Part shown: positions 18,313 through 28,198 of the stretch, in pieces | How positions within the stretch are numbered: position 1 is the stretch's first letter | Layout of the letters: each line of letters starts with the position of its first letter | Notes under the pieces: generated by a model | The model's database searches: none | The model's input: only the letters and a program-made list of their open reading frames with translations | Told to the model about the DNA's origin: nothing | Made by a program: the position numbers and the translations under genes | Source of the DNA: Planctomycetia bacterium | Lineage (GTDB): Bacteria; Planctomycetota; Planctomycetia; Pirellulales; PALSA-1355 | Direction of reading: 5' to 3' | Assembly: GCA_016200205.1 (NCBI GenBank) | Contig: JACQFF010000088.1 | Location: forward strand, 1 to 61,360 | Length of the DNA stretch: 61,360 bases

Positions 18313-19562
18313 CCGCTCGACCGCGAAAGGTTCTGCACGTGCTCAACAGCGCCGGCGGGGGTGCGGCCTTGAGCACCTTGGGTTTGATCGGGATGCTGCG
18401 GGCCGACGGCATCGGTGCTTGCGCGGTTTGTCACGATGCGGGCACGGCGGCGGAACGCGAACATTTGCGCGATGCCGTGGGCGGGGCCGTGTTGTTCACT
18501 CGATTGTATTGGTGGAACCGCAAAATCCGCATGCCACTCTGGAAGCGGCCGCTGGCGGAAGCGAAACAGATTCTGGCCACCGGCTGGTCGATCAGTTCGG
18601 CGGCTCGGGTAGCCGAATTCGCGACGCGCATGCAAGCCCATCTGATTCACACCAACACGATCCTTACGCCCGAGGGCGGGCTGGCGGCTCACAGGCTTGG
18701 CTTGCCGCACGTGTGGCACCTGCGTGAAATGCTTGGACCGGGACAGCCGTTTCGGTTGTGGCGAGAAGGGCCGTCGCTGGGCCGATACTTGGCCCAATAT
18801 TGCTCAAAGCTCGTGGCCAATTCTCAAGCCAGCGCCGCGCAAGTCCGCGATTGGCTGCCGGACGATTTGTTGGAAGTCGTGCCGAACGGGATCGACGTCA
18901 GCCGCTTTCGCGTCCGATCCACGCCGGACCGCGGCGGACCAATCGTGGTGGCCATGGTGGGCAATCTGACCAGCCGCTGGAAAAAACATGGGCTCTTCAT
19001 TGAAGCCGCCGCGCTGGTCGACCGCCAATTGCCGATTCGGTGGCGCATTTATGGACATGATCCTTCGCAAGCCGGCCGGAGGGTCGGCGACGCTTACGTT
19101 GACGGCTTGCACGCGGAGATCGCGCGGGCCGGGATGTCCGATCGTTTCGAGTGGCCCGGTTTCGTGGCGGAGCCGGCCGACATCATGTCGCAAGTCGACC
19201 TGCTGGTACATCCGGCCGATAGCGAGTCGTTCGGCCGCGTGGTCGTCGAGGCCATGGCTGCCGGCTTGCCGGTCGTCGGCGTTCGCGCCGGCGGAGTCGG
19301 CGACATCGTCGAGCACGGTGTGACGGGCCTGTTGGCCAAAAAAGATGATCCCCGGGACCTGGCTGCCTGCATCGACCGATTGGCGCGCGATCCAGCACTC
19401 CGGCGCGGGATGGGCCTGGCCGGCCGCCAACGAGCCGAAGGGGAGTACTCATTGGCCGCTTGCGCGGCGAAGATCGTGCGCGTGTATGAGCTGGCCATGG
19501 CCCGTCCTTTGAAACGAGCTATCGGCTTGCCGCCGTCTGTTGCAGTGGCACATAGCGACTGA
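18309..19562 (+). CDS. GT4-family glycosyltransferase
   Basis: About 417 residues, GT-B fold. The N-terminal VLHVLNSAGGGAALSTLGL is the acceptor-domain loop. VVPNGIDVSRF (about 195) marks the domain boundary, and the C-terminal donor site has HPADSESFGRVVVEAMAAGL (about 300-320), the E(x7)E-type motif for retaining transferases. ATG 18309 overlaps the upstream stop by ATGA; an ATG at 18291 is also in frame. It likely adds one sugar of the repeat unit on the cytoplasmic face. Confidence 0.9.
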   Translation: MTARPRKVLHVLNSAGGGAALSTLGLIGMLRADGIGACAVCHDAGTAAEREHLRDAVGGAVLFTRLYWWNRKIRMPLWKRPLAEAKQILATGWSISSAARVAEFATRMQAHLIHTNTILTPEGGLAAHRLGLPHVWHLREMLGPGQPFRLWREGPSLGRYLAQYCSKLVANSQASAAQVRDWLPDDLLEVVPNGIDVSRFRVRSTPDRGGPIVVAMVGNLTSRWKKHGLFIEAAALVDRQLPIRWRIYGHDPSQAGRRVGDAYVDGLHAEIARAGMSDRFEWPGFVAEPADIMSQVDLLVHPADSESFGRVVVEAMAAGLPVVGVRAGGVGDIVEHGVTGLLAKKDDPRDLAACIDRLARDPALRRGMGLAGRQRAEGEYSLAACAAKIVRVYELAMARPLKRAIGLPPSVAVAHSD

Positions 19563-19568
19563 GCGAAC

Positions 19569-20630
19569 ATGAAGTTTTCAATCTGCATCCCGAACTACAA
19601 CTATGAACGCTATCTGGGGCGCACGATCCAAAGTATTTTGGACCAGGATTACCAGGATCTGGAAATCCTCGTTTCCGATAACGCCAGCACCGACGGCTCC
19701 GTGGCCGTGGTGCAAGCGTTCAACGATCCGCGCATCCAACTGCACGTCAACGCCTGCAATGTCGGGTTTGGCGGCAATTTGGATCGGTCGGCCCGCATGG
19801 CCAGTGGCGCCTGCATGATCATGCTTTCCTCCGACGACTTGATGCGCCCCGGCGCGCTCGCCAGCTATCAGAAGTTTTTCGAATACTTGGGCCCCAAAAG
19901 CCGCGCGACCATAGCCAGCGCCAGTTGGGATGTGATTGACCCGAGCGATCGCGTGACGGGCCACTCCGGCCCGGACCCCAGCTTATGGACCCCGGCCGAC
20001 CGGCGACCGGAAATGGAAAAGCTGCTCGGGGCGCCGGTCTACGGCGTGGCGGCCGACGAGCTGCTGCGACGCTGTGTGCGGCAGATGAAGAATCCATTTA
20101 ATTTCGCGGCCACTGTCTACGCCACCGAGCTCTATCAGGCCGTGGAGGGATATGGCGGCGGCCGGTTGTTCAATCCCGACAAGTGGTTCCATTGGAAGGC
20201 GCTGGGAGTGGCCGAAACGGCCTACTTTATTGACCTGCGGCTCTTCGCCTACCGCTGGCACCCGGATAACCAGGCTGCCCAAGAGAGCGCGACCAGCGCT
20301 TTGAAGTTTTTGGTCGACGAATACGTATCGACGTTGGAGTTGGACGGCAATGTGCTGAAGCGGATTGGAATCTCGCGCGATGCAGTGTTGGACGCGTTTG
20401 TGGAATACGACATTGCCCGACACGGCCTGGCCACGCTGGCACGTGGGCAACGCCAGCGGGCGCGGCGAATCCTGGATTTCGGCCGCGCCGCCTATCCAGC
20501 GCACGTTCGACGCAATCGTCACGCCTGGGCGCTACAGGCACTGCTGGCACTGGGGCCTATCGGGCAACAGATCGCCGCCCGGGCTTATCGCTCGTATCGC
20601 GATCAAAACGGAAAACCGAGCCACGAATGA
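19569..20630 (+). CDS. GT2-family glycosyltransferase
   Basis: 353 residues, GT-A fold. It begins FSICIPNYNYERYLGRTIQS, with EILVSDNASTDGS near residue 40 and a DxD-like SSDDLMRPGAL near residue 88. The N-terminal 230 residues are the catalytic domain; the rest, rich in Arg, is unassigned. There is no membrane anchor. It is separated by 6 bases from the previous GT4 gene and probably acts in the same repeat-unit assembly. Confidence 0.88.
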   Translation: MKFSICIPNYNYERYLGRTIQSILDQDYQDLEILVSDNASTDGSVAVVQAFNDPRIQLHVNACNVGFGGNLDRSARMASGACMIMLSSDDLMRPGALASYQKFFEYLGPKSRATIASASWDVIDPSDRVTGHSGPDPSLWTPADRRPEMEKLLGAPVYGVAADELLRRCVRQMKNPFNFAATVYATELYQAVEGYGGGRLFNPDKWFHWKALGVAETAYFIDLRLFAYRWHPDNQAAQESATSALKFLVDEYVSTLELDGNVLKRIGISRDAVLDAFVEYDIARHGLATLARGQRQRARRILDFGRAAYPAHVRRNRHAWALQALLALGPIGQQIAARAYRSYRDQNGKPSHE

Positions 20631-20715
20631 GTGCTAAAATAGCGGTAACGGTTCGATGGGGACGAATTCGAGCCGCGTCGCTTCCCGCGCGGTCGTCGTC
20701 CATTTTGGGCCTTTC

Positions 20716-22059
20716 ATGAGTTCTCAATCTGCCATGCCCCTGTCGCCGTCGGTGATGACGGCTCGCTCGCCCAGCCGAATGGGCTCTAAACTCTCGATTT
20801 CAGGGCTGTCGATCAGCGGGGTGGTATTGTTCGCCATGTCCTTTCTGGTCGTGGCCTCCGGGTTCACCAGTTTGCGTCCCGACGTAATGGGGCTGGCTTT
20901 GCATCCCTATTTGATTCCCGTAGCGGTTGCCTTTCCACTGGTGTTGGTGACGCGCGTTCATGAATTCCCGATTCGCGTCATGTGCGCGTTGTTGGTTTTT
21001 ACCGGCATGTACTGTTTCTCGGTATTCAGCGGCGGCTCGATTGCCGTCGGAGAAATTTTCAAGACGGCTTCGGCCGTAATCACGATCGTGACGTGTGCGC
21101 TGTTGGTGCGGCGGCGCGGCGATTTCGTGGCCGGCGCGCTGGCATTGAGTATCGCCATCGCCCTGCTGGCATGGCACGGGTTGCAAGACGAAACCAAGTT
21201 GGGCGTCGAGGCCATGCAAGGCGCCAACAAAAACTCATATTCGCTGTTCGCCCTGCCCGCGATATTGATGGCGGGTTACATCGCCTTGCGGCTAAAGACG
21301 GTTCCGGTGGTGGTGAAAGGCATCCTGGTTGCCAGCACGCTGCCCACCTTGTTGGCTATCTTCATGAGCGGCAATCGATCCGGCTATTTGGGGGCCGTGG
21401 TGGTCGGTTTGATGCTATTTAAAGATCGCCGTGGTCGTGGCTTGATTCTGGTCGCGGCGATCACGGGTGCCGTGGCGTTTTTGATCCTGCAGTTCGGAAA
21501 CACGGCGGTGCTCGATCAGCGCATCAAGCAGACCATGGAGGGCAATAAGTCCGACGAACACCGCCGCGATATTCTTTTCGCGTGCCTGGACATCGGTTTG
21601 GAAAACCCGCTGATCGGCGTTTCTCCGCAGGTGTTGCCGTTCGAAATCGGCCGCCGCACTTCGGTGAAACACTCGCTGGGCCTTATCGAGGCGCACAACA
21701 TTTTCGCGCACGTCTTTGCCGGCAGCGGCGTGATTTGTTTTTTCGCGTTGATTGCCGTGGGCTGGGCGATGTGGTCCTGGAAGCCGCGCGGAGGCGGAAA
21801 GGTCGGCGGCAATGAAGATCCTCTGCGCGATGCCTTGCGCATGCTGCGAATGATGGTCATCCTGTGGGTGGTCCGCGGCATGTTTACCCGTGAAATCTTG
21901 TTTAATCCTTCGTTCAATATCGGGCTTGGTCTATCGATCGGACTCTGCATGCTGGCGGAGACCGTCCGTCCACGTGGAGGGGTCACGAGTTCCAAACCGT
22001 CGCCGTCGGCGTTGCCGCCGCCCGTCACGCCCGCTTTGCCGAGACCCGCGGCGGGATAG
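20716..22059 (+). CDS. O-antigen polymerase/ligase-type membrane protein (Wzy-like)
   Basis: About 447 residues with around ten hydrophobic segments, starting ISGLSISGVVLFAMSFLVVA. KNSYSLFALPAILMAGYI and the loop FMSGNRSGYLGAVVVGLMLF are in the place of the conserved Wzy_C/WaaL region, and a larger periplasmic loop follows at about residues 270-320 before AHNIFAHVFAGSGVICFF. Proteins of this kind polymerise repeat units or ligate them to a lipid. It is the only such candidate here, so it is the probable partner of the Wzx at 7687. The frame extends back to 20656; ATG 20716 is chosen as the more typical start. The C-terminus is Pro-rich. Confidence 0.82.
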   Translation: MSSQSAMPLSPSVMTARSPSRMGSKLSISGLSISGVVLFAMSFLVVASGFTSLRPDVMGLALHPYLIPVAVAFPLVLVTRVHEFPIRVMCALLVFTGMYCFSVFSGGSIAVGEIFKTASAVITIVTCALLVRRRGDFVAGALALSIAIALLAWHGLQDETKLGVEAMQGANKNSYSLFALPAILMAGYIALRLKTVPVVVKGILVASTLPTLLAIFMSGNRSGYLGAVVVGLMLFKDRRGRGLILVAAITGAVAFLILQFGNTAVLDQRIKQTMEGNKSDEHRRDILFACLDIGLENPLIGVSPQVLPFEIGRRTSVKHSLGLIEAHNIFAHVFAGSGVICFFALIAVGWAMWSWKPRGGGKVGGNEDPLRDALRMLRMMVILWVVRGMFTREILFNPSFNIGLGLSIGLCMLAETVRPRGGVTSSKPSPSALPPPVTPALPRPAAG

Positions 22060-22206
22060 CACACACGCATGAATCGATCTGGGTCCGCCGGCGCCTGATC
22101 TTCGGCACTCACGGCGGCGCGACCTCGACAGTTAAAAACTTTCAAGTCGCACGGTTCGACGCGGCAAGCGCGGGCTGGCGAATTTTCCGTTTCAGGAGAT
22201 TATTGT

Positions 22207-23937
22207 TTGGGACGCTGCATCCTCGGTTTGCACGCCAGCCACAACGCCAGCGCGTGCATCGGCGACGAGTCGGGCCTGATCTACGCGGTTCAAGAAGAGC
22301 GGCTGTCGGGCGAAAAGAATTTTTGGGGCTTTCCGCGATTGGCCTTGCAGGCCTGTTTGGATCGCGTCGGCGCCAAACCCGCGGACTTGCTTGCCACCAC
22401 GTATGGCGGCAACCAGGTCATCTGCCGCTACCATAGCCGCGACGATGTGATCCACGCCTTCCGCCGCCAATCGACCGTCGTCGGCAAACTGCGCCAACGA
22501 GTGGCCGTGCCGCTGGTAGCCGCCGTGCGCCCGAATTTTGGCCAAGCCAGGCTCAAAGCCCTCTTGGCCGAAGAGGGCTTTGGCGACACGAACATTTCGC
22601 ATCACGATCATCATCTCACGCACGCCGCAACGGCCTATTACGGGCTGCGCCAGGGCGCGCACGAAAAATACCTCGTGCTGACATGCGACGGGGCCGGCGA
22701 CAATGTCAGCGCGTCGGTTCGCGTCTGGGGCGATGGTCAATGCCAGGAAATTGCCACCACGCACGAAGGCGATTCGCTGGGCGGGATCTACACCTGGGTG
22801 ACCTTCGGCATGGGTTTTGTGCCGCTGGAACACGAATACAAGCTGATGGGCATGGGACCCTACGCCTCGGATCGCGCGGCCGAAGAAACCGCGAAAGTTT
22901 TTAAGCGCTATCTACGGCTTCGCCCCGATGGGCTTGGGTTTCAGCGTGGCACGCGGCGGCAAACGCACTTCTTGCACGAGACTTTGGAGCACGATCTGCG
23001 CGGCATGCGGTTCGACTACATCTGCGCCGGGCTGCAGCGCTTCACCGAGGATTTGCTCTGCGATTGGGTGCAGCATGCGGTGCGCGCGACCGGCGTGCGG
23101 CACGTGCTGGCGGCCGGCGGAGTGTTCATGAACGTCAAGGCCAACAAACGGATTTCCGAACTGCCCGAGGTCGATGCGTTCGAGGCCTTTCCCTCCTGCG
23201 GCGACGAGACCCTCTCGATTGGGGCCTTTTACCTGGAAGCGGCCCGGCGTTTCGGCGATGCGGCGGTCAAACCCCTGGAACATTTTTACCTGGCCGACGC
23301 GCCCCAGGAGCAAGACACCCTGGCGGCCTTGAAAAAGAGCGGCTTCTACTACGAGCGGCCGGCCGATATCGCTGATGCCGTGGCGCAACTGCTCGCAGCC
23401 GGTCATCCGGTGGCCCGCTGCGCCGGGCCGATGGAGTTTGGGGCGCGGGCCCTGGGCAATCGTTCGATCTTGGCCGATCCCAAATCCCAGGACGTGGTGC
23501 GTGTGATCAATCGCATGGTCAAGAAGCGCGATTTTTGGATGCCCTTCGCCCCAATGGTCAAAGAGGAACGGCAACACGACTACATCAAGAACCCAAAACA
23601 GCTTCGCAGCCCCTATATGATGATGACCTTCGATACGAAGGAGAATTTCCGCGATCTGATTGCCGCGGTGCACAACGCCGACTTGACGTGCCGGGCTCAG
23701 ATCTTGTCGCGCGCGCACAACCCCGCGATGCACGACATCTTGAACGCCTTCGAACGCCGCACGGGCGGTGGCGTCATCTTGAACACGTCGTTCAATCTGC
23801 ACGGGTTTCCCATCGTGCGCACGGCCGAAGAAGCCCTGGGCGTATTGCGAGAGAGTGGTTTGGAATACTTGCAAGTCAGCGACTACCTTGTGTACAAGAG
23901 GGCGCCCGCGGCCACCAACGGCGCGGCGTATCATTAG
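22207..23937 (+). CDS. NodU/CmcH-family O-carbamoyltransferase (first copy)
   Basis: 576 residues, the full family length. The N-terminal kinase-like fold begins ILGLHASHNASACIGDES, with EERLSGEKNFWG following. The metal-binding stretch SHHDHHLTHAATAYYG is near residue 138. The C-terminal carbamoyl-AMP domain shows GPMEFGARALGNRSILAD (about 412) and ILNTSFNLHGFPIV (about 520). The enzyme makes carbamoyl-adenylate from carbamoyl phosphate and ATP, then carbamoylates a sugar hydroxyl. TTG start at 22207 is supported by AGGAGA seven bases upstream. A second member lies at 38714, only distantly similar, so two different hydroxyls or sugars are probably modified. Confidence 0.92.
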   Translation: MGRCILGLHASHNASACIGDESGLIYAVQEERLSGEKNFWGFPRLALQACLDRVGAKPADLLATTYGGNQVICRYHSRDDVIHAFRRQSTVVGKLRQRVAVPLVAAVRPNFGQARLKALLAEEGFGDTNISHHDHHLTHAATAYYGLRQGAHEKYLVLTCDGAGDNVSASVRVWGDGQCQEIATTHEGDSLGGIYTWVTFGMGFVPLEHEYKLMGMGPYASDRAAEETAKVFKRYLRLRPDGLGFQRGTRRQTHFLHETLEHDLRGMRFDYICAGLQRFTEDLLCDWVQHAVRATGVRHVLAAGGVFMNVKANKRISELPEVDAFEAFPSCGDETLSIGAFYLEAARRFGDAAVKPLEHFYLADAPQEQDTLAALKKSGFYYERPADIADAVAQLLAAGHPVARCAGPMEFGARALGNRSILADPKSQDVVRVINRMVKKRDFWMPFAPMVKEERQHDYIKNPKQLRSPYMMMTFDTKENFRDLIAAVHNADLTCRAQILSRAHNPAMHDILNAFERRTGGGVILNTSFNLHGFPIVRTAEEALGVLRESGLEYLQVSDYLVYKRAPAATNGAAYH

Positions 23938-23940
23938 ACA

Positions 23941-25164
23941 ATGATCGAGCAATCGTCGGATTTTCGATTGGGCATTATCTCCTGTCTGCCTGCCGCGCGC
24001 GACGGCCGTGGGCAGTTGTTGTGCAACCATTCCATCGGGCGACTGCTGGATATGCTGCGCGAGATAGTGCCGGGGGCGAAGCTTTGTATTCCGGTCCTGC
24101 CCGAGCCGCAGAGCAATATGGCGCACGCGCTGAGCTTCCCACCCCAAGACGTGGTGGATTTGCCGCCGCTCAAGAGCGTGATCCGGTCGCAGGCGCACTA
24201 CTTTCGAACGCGGAGCATTGTCCGCCGCTTTGCCCGCAGTGTCGACGTGTTGTTTATTCGCGTTCCGTTCCAAATTCCGACTGCCCTGGTCGGTCTGCGG
24301 ACGCCCAAGTTGTTGCACGTGGCGGGTAATCCCTACAACGTGATCGCCGCCTCGAGCGATTACCGGGGCTTGATGAAGAAACTTGCGCTGGGCTTCGCGT
24401 CGCATTCGAACGCCACTTTGCGGCGGATGGTCGCTGAACCGATGACGCGCACGGCTACCAACGGCCGCGAAATGTGGGACGTCTTGCGTTGCCGGGAGGG
24501 CCGCGTGGTGGTTTCTTCGTGCATTTACGAGCGCGAGATGAAGCCCCGCGAAAACTTGGCGCTGGGCAATCCCCCCAAACTGCTCTTTGTCGGCTATTTG
24601 CGGCCGGAGAAGGGCGTGCACAATCTGCTCGATGCGTTTGAGCAGCTTCGAAAAAAAGGCCCGCTCAAGCTGACGCTCGTCGGCGGAACCGACAAGACGA
24701 CCAACGCCGAGGCTTATGCTAACGAGCGGATTCGCAACAGCCCCTATCGCGACGACATTCAACTGACCGGAATGCTCGACTTCGGCGAACCGCTGTTCGA
24801 GCTGTACCGCGGCCACGACGTGTTCGTGCTGCCGAGCCTTTCGGAAGGCACGCCGCGGACGATCGTGGAAGCCCGCGCGTTCGGTTGCCCCGTCGTGGCG
24901 ACACGGACCGGCGGAATTCCGTCATCGGTGGAGCACGGCAAAAACGGATTGCTGGTGGAGCCAAATGATTCCACTGGGCTGGCGGCGGCGATCGATCGGA
25001 TTCTCACCGACCAGGCGCTGCGCGTTCGTTTGATCGACGAGGGCTTGCGCGGCTCGGCCGAACAGACTCTGGAATACTTCGCCGGTCAATTGGTCGACGA
25101 GCTCAGAATCCTGGCCCAGCAGTACCAGCGTCCAGGCGCCCATGAGCGAGCGCACGCCGGCTAA
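23941..25164 (+). CDS. GT4-family glycosyltransferase
   Basis: 407 residues, GT-B fold. PKLLFVGYLRPEKGVHNLLD (about residue 216) opens the donor domain, followed by LTLVGGTDKTT, YRGHDVFVLPSLSEGTPRTI and VEARAFGCPVVATRTGGIP (about 300-330). This is the E(x7)E motif of GT4. The N-terminal acceptor domain starts IISCLPAARDGRGQL. Three bases separate it from the carbamoyltransferase; the pair likely act on the same sugar, but this is only positional inference. Confidence 0.9.
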   Translation: MIEQSSDFRLGIISCLPAARDGRGQLLCNHSIGRLLDMLREIVPGAKLCIPVLPEPQSNMAHALSFPPQDVVDLPPLKSVIRSQAHYFRTRSIVRRFARSVDVLFIRVPFQIPTALVGLRTPKLLHVAGNPYNVIAASSDYRGLMKKLALGFASHSNATLRRMVAEPMTRTATNGREMWDVLRCREGRVVVSSCIYEREMKPRENLALGNPPKLLFVGYLRPEKGVHNLLDAFEQLRKKGPLKLTLVGGTDKTTNAEAYANERIRNSPYRDDIQLTGMLDFGEPLFELYRGHDVFVLPSLSEGTPRTIVEARAFGCPVVATRTGGIPSSVEHGKNGLLVEPNDSTGLAAAIDRILTDQALRVRLIDEGLRGSAEQTLEYFAGQLVDELRILAQQYQRPGAHERAHAG

Positions 25165-25178
25165 GCGGTTTTCAATCC

Positions 25179-26312
25179 ATGGGCACGGTCATCACCCCTT
25201 ACACCGAGGATTTTGTCGAAGCGGTCAAAGCTTTCAACGGTCGGTTGCTCGCCGGGGGTGCGGCGCTGACGTTTCCCGAAAGCCATATTCCCGCCTGGTT
25301 GCCCAAGATTGATGGCCGCAACATCTATCATGAATACTATCTGGCGGTCGAAGACGGCGCGGTTCGCGGGGCCTACATCCTCAAACATCAGCCGTTCTAT
25401 ATAAACGGAAGTACCATGCCATTGGCCGAATACCGACTGCCGCTTTCCGAAGGCCAGGTCGACAAGCAATTCGCTTCGGTCGCGGTGCAAATGTATTTGG
25501 ACGCGATGCGAAAGCAGCCCCAGCTTTACACGGTCGGCATCGGCGGATACCAGGAGGCCGCCGCGCAAATGCTCATTTCGGCCGGCTGGAATACCTCTCT
25601 GGTGCCATTCTATTTCCGCGTGCTGCATCCGGCTCGATTTTTGCGAAACATCGTCTACTTGCGGACCACGCCCGGGCGGCGGCTAGCGATGGACGCGCTG
25701 GCGATGAGCGGATTGGGCGCGGTGGCCGTGCATCTATATCAGGCCCGAAAAACCCGCCACCGGCCGCGCGACACGTCGGCGGTCGCGTACCACGTGGAGT
25801 CCGGCTTCGGGCCATGGGCCGACGAAATCTGGCAAGATGCTCGCGACAATTACGCCATGATCGCGGTCCGCGACGCGGCTATTCTGAACATTTTGTATCC
25901 CGCCAGCGATCCGCGCTGGATCCGGCTGAAGGTCACGTTCGAAGGTCGTATTGTCGGCTGGATGGTGGTGCTGAACGTCGCCATGCAGGGGCACAATTAT
26001 TTCGGCAATATGCGCGTCGGCTCGCTGATCGATTGCCTGGCCTTGCCGGGCATGGAGAGCAAGGTGACACGGGCCGCGACGCGGTATTTGAAGCGAAATC
26101 GGGCCGACATCGTGGTTACCAACTTATCGCATCGAGCCTGGCGGCCGGCTTTGGAATCGGCCGGTTGCTACGAGGGGCCCTCGAATTTCATTTTTGCCGC
26201 CTCCAAAAAAGTCTCGGCCTTGCTGCACCCCTTTGACGAAAAAAAAGAACAAGTGCACATGACCCGCGGCGATGGCGGCGGGCCACAGAATTTGCTCGCG
26301 GCCCGAAAGTAA
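25179..26312 (+). CDS. Putative GNAT/FemAB-like acyltransferase
   Basis: 377 residues, no membrane segments. Weak two-lobe GNAT-like pattern: HEYYLAVEDGAVRGAYILKH (about residues 48-67) resembles a beta-strand/acetyl-CoA lobe start, AGWNTSLVPFYFRVLHP (about 135) resembles the end of a lobe, and a second half from YAMIAVRDAAILNILYPA to GCYEGPSNFIFAA repeats the type. I infer an acyltransferase acting on a sugar amine; the exact family is not recognised. It sits between a GT4 gene and the FkbH-like gene. C-terminal 25 residues are charged. Confidence 0.5.
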   Translation: MGTVITPYTEDFVEAVKAFNGRLLAGGAALTFPESHIPAWLPKIDGRNIYHEYYLAVEDGAVRGAYILKHQPFYINGSTMPLAEYRLPLSEGQVDKQFASVAVQMYLDAMRKQPQLYTVGIGGYQEAAAQMLISAGWNTSLVPFYFRVLHPARFLRNIVYLRTTPGRRLAMDALAMSGLGAVAVHLYQARKTRHRPRDTSAVAYHVESGFGPWADEIWQDARDNYAMIAVRDAAILNILYPASDPRWIRLKVTFEGRIVGWMVVLNVAMQGHNYFGNMRVGSLIDCLALPGMESKVTRAATRYLKRNRADIVVTNLSHRAWRPALESAGCYEGPSNFIFAASKKVSALLHPFDEKKEQVHMTRGDGGGPQNLLAARK

Positions 26313-26341
26313 ACGAAAACAGAAGGCCTGCTCACGCAAGC

Positions 26342-28198
26342 GTGAACACTGCATCGAGCACTTGGCAAGTAAACGAAAGAACTCGACGAAAAACAAACAT
26401 CGTGACATCCGGCCCCACTAAACCTGCTGAATACCTGCGGTTGGCGCGAGAAATCGAGGCGTCGCCCGTCGAGGGTGCTGCCAAGCTGGCCGTGCTGTCG
26501 ACCTTTACGGCCGAACTGCTGCGGCCGTTTCTCGTCGTCGAATGCCAGCGGCTGAACTGTCCCGTGCGCCCGTGGTTTGGTCCCTTTGGGCAATTAGAGC
26601 AGCAGGTGCTCGACGATCGTTCGCCGCTGGCTCAGCAATCACCCGACGTGTTGTGGCTTGCCTTGCGGTTGGAGGACATGGACCGTCACCTGGTTCATGA
26701 GAGTCCGGCGATCGGTCCCGCGGCCACGCGGCAGCGGTTGGATGCCATTCGGGAGCGCCTGGTCGGCTTGGCACGTTCGGCCCGGGCAAAATATCGCGCG
26801 TCGATTTTGGCAGCGAATCTGGCCGCCAGCGCCAGCCACGATACGAACGTTTTCGACGCTAACGATCCCGATGGGTTCGTGCATTTGTTGGCCGAGTGCA
26901 ATCGGCAATTGGCTCGCGATCTGGCGCAGATTCCCGATGCCCACGTGTTCGATTACGCCGGAACCGTGGCTGCTGCCGGGGCCGAGCGCTGGACGGATCC
27001 CAAGCTGTGGTACATGGCCCGTTCGGGGTGCAGTTCGCAGAACATGATTTTGCTGGCGCGCAAGCTGGCCCGCAGCGTCCGTGCGCTCATCAGGCCGGCG
27101 GCCAAGTGCGTAGTTCTCGATTTGGACAATACGCTGTGGGGCGGCGTGTTGGGCGATGACGGGCCGGAGGGGATAAAACTCGGCGACGACTACCCGGGCA
27201 ACGTATTCAAGGATTTTCAAGCGGCTCTGCTGGGTTTGCGTCGGCGCGGATTCTTGTTGGCCATCGCCAGCAAGAGCGATGAACAAACGGTGCTCGACAT
27301 GCTCGACTTGCACCCCGAGATGTTGTTGAAGCGCGAGCACTTCGCTTGCATTTGTGCCAATTGGAATCCCAAGCCGGCGAGTCTGCGGAAGATCGCCGAA
27401 ACACTCAATATCGGTTTGGATTCGCTGGTGTTTTTTGACGACAACCCCCTCGAACGGGCGACGATCCGCGCGGAATTGCCGATGGTGCACGTCGTCGACC
27501 TGCCGGCCGATCCGCTGGGCTATCTGGCTGCGCTCGGAGAAGTGGCGGCGCTCGACCGGCCACGGCTGCTCGACGAAGACCGCCAGCGGGCCGAAATGTA
27601 CGAGAGCGAAACCTTGCGCCGCCAGGTGCAAGACCAGGCCGTGAGCGTGGAAGACTTCTTGCGCAATTTGGAAATGACGGCCCAAGTCGGCAGGTGCGAT
27701 GCGAGCACGCTGGAACGAGTCCACCAGCTCATCCAGAAGACGAACCAATTCAACCTCACCACTCGGCGTCACAATGTCGACGATCTGCGGCGTTTCATGG
27801 ATTCGCCCGATGCGGCCGTGGCCTGGTTGCGACTGAGCGATCGTTACGGCGATTCGGGGCTGGTTTGCGTGGGAATCATCGACCGGCTGGACGACGAGAC
27901 CTGGGTCGTCGATACTCTGCTGATGAGCTGCCGCGTCATGGGGCGGCAGGTCGAGGACGCCTTTCTGGCTTATTTGGCCGAACTGGCCAGAGCAGCCGGG
28001 GCCAAGCGGTTGCGCGGAATTTATCGCCCGACCGCCAAGAACAGCCCCGTGCAAGATTTTTACAACAGTCGGGATTTCATCGATTTGGGCGGCGACGCCG
28101 AACACCTGTACGAGGCCGAGTTGGCGAGCCCCCTGTTCGCGTGGCCCGCGATGATCGAGCGCGTCCAACAGCAGAACAAGGAGAACGTGAGTGCCTAG
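26342..28198 (+). CDS. FkbH-like HAD-IIIC family protein
   Basis: 618 residues with three parts. The N-terminal third resembles the SGNH-like region of FkbH proteins (PWFGPFGQLEQQVLDDRSPL). A HAD domain carries VLDLDNTLWGGVLGDDGPEG at about residues 258-277, the catalytic Asp pair, and VFFDDNPLERATIR as motif IV. A C-terminal GNAT-like part contains KTNQFNLTTRR and DRYGDSGLVCVGI. FkbH-type proteins load a glyceryl group from 1,3-bisphosphoglycerate onto an acyl carrier protein. The ACP gene begins inside its last codons (8-base overlap). Start is GTG 26342 or GTG 26402; the second may be right as the first adds a poorly conserved leader. Confidence 0.88.
   Translation: MNTASSTWQVNERTRRKTNIVTSGPTKPAEYLRLAREIEASPVEGAAKLAVLSTFTAELLRPFLVVECQRLNCPVRPWFGPFGQLEQQVLDDRSPLAQQSPDVLWLALRLEDMDRHLVHESPAIGPAATRQRLDAIRERLVGLARSARAKYRASILAANLAASASHDTNVFDANDPDGFVHLLAECNRQLARDLAQIPDAHVFDYAGTVAAAGAERWTDPKLWYMARSGCSSQNMILLARKLARSVRALIRPAAKCVVLDLDNTLWGGVLGDDGPEGIKLGDDYPGNVFKDFQAALLGLRRRGFLLAIASKSDEQTVLDMLDLHPEMLLKREHFACICANWNPKPASLRKIAETLNIGLDSLVFFDDNPLERATIRAELPMVHVVDLPADPLGYLAALGEVAALDRPRLLDEDRQRAEMYESETLRRQVQDQAVSVEDFLRNLEMTAQVGRCDASTLERVHQLIQKTNQFNLTTRRHNVDDLRRFMDSPDAAVAWLRLSDRYGDSGLVCVGIIDRLDDETWVVDTLLMSCRVMGRQVEDAFLAYLAELARAAGAKRLRGIYRPTAKNSPVQDFYNSRDFIDLGGDAEHLYEAELASPLFAWPAMIERVQQQNKENVSA

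Noticed and set aside
26329..26346. Short hairpin GCTCACGC-AA-GCGTGAAC before the FkbH-like gene
   Set aside because: It is short, with a tiny loop, and similar sequence at 56731-56757 is not in a regulatory context. I keep it only as a possible dispersed motif.
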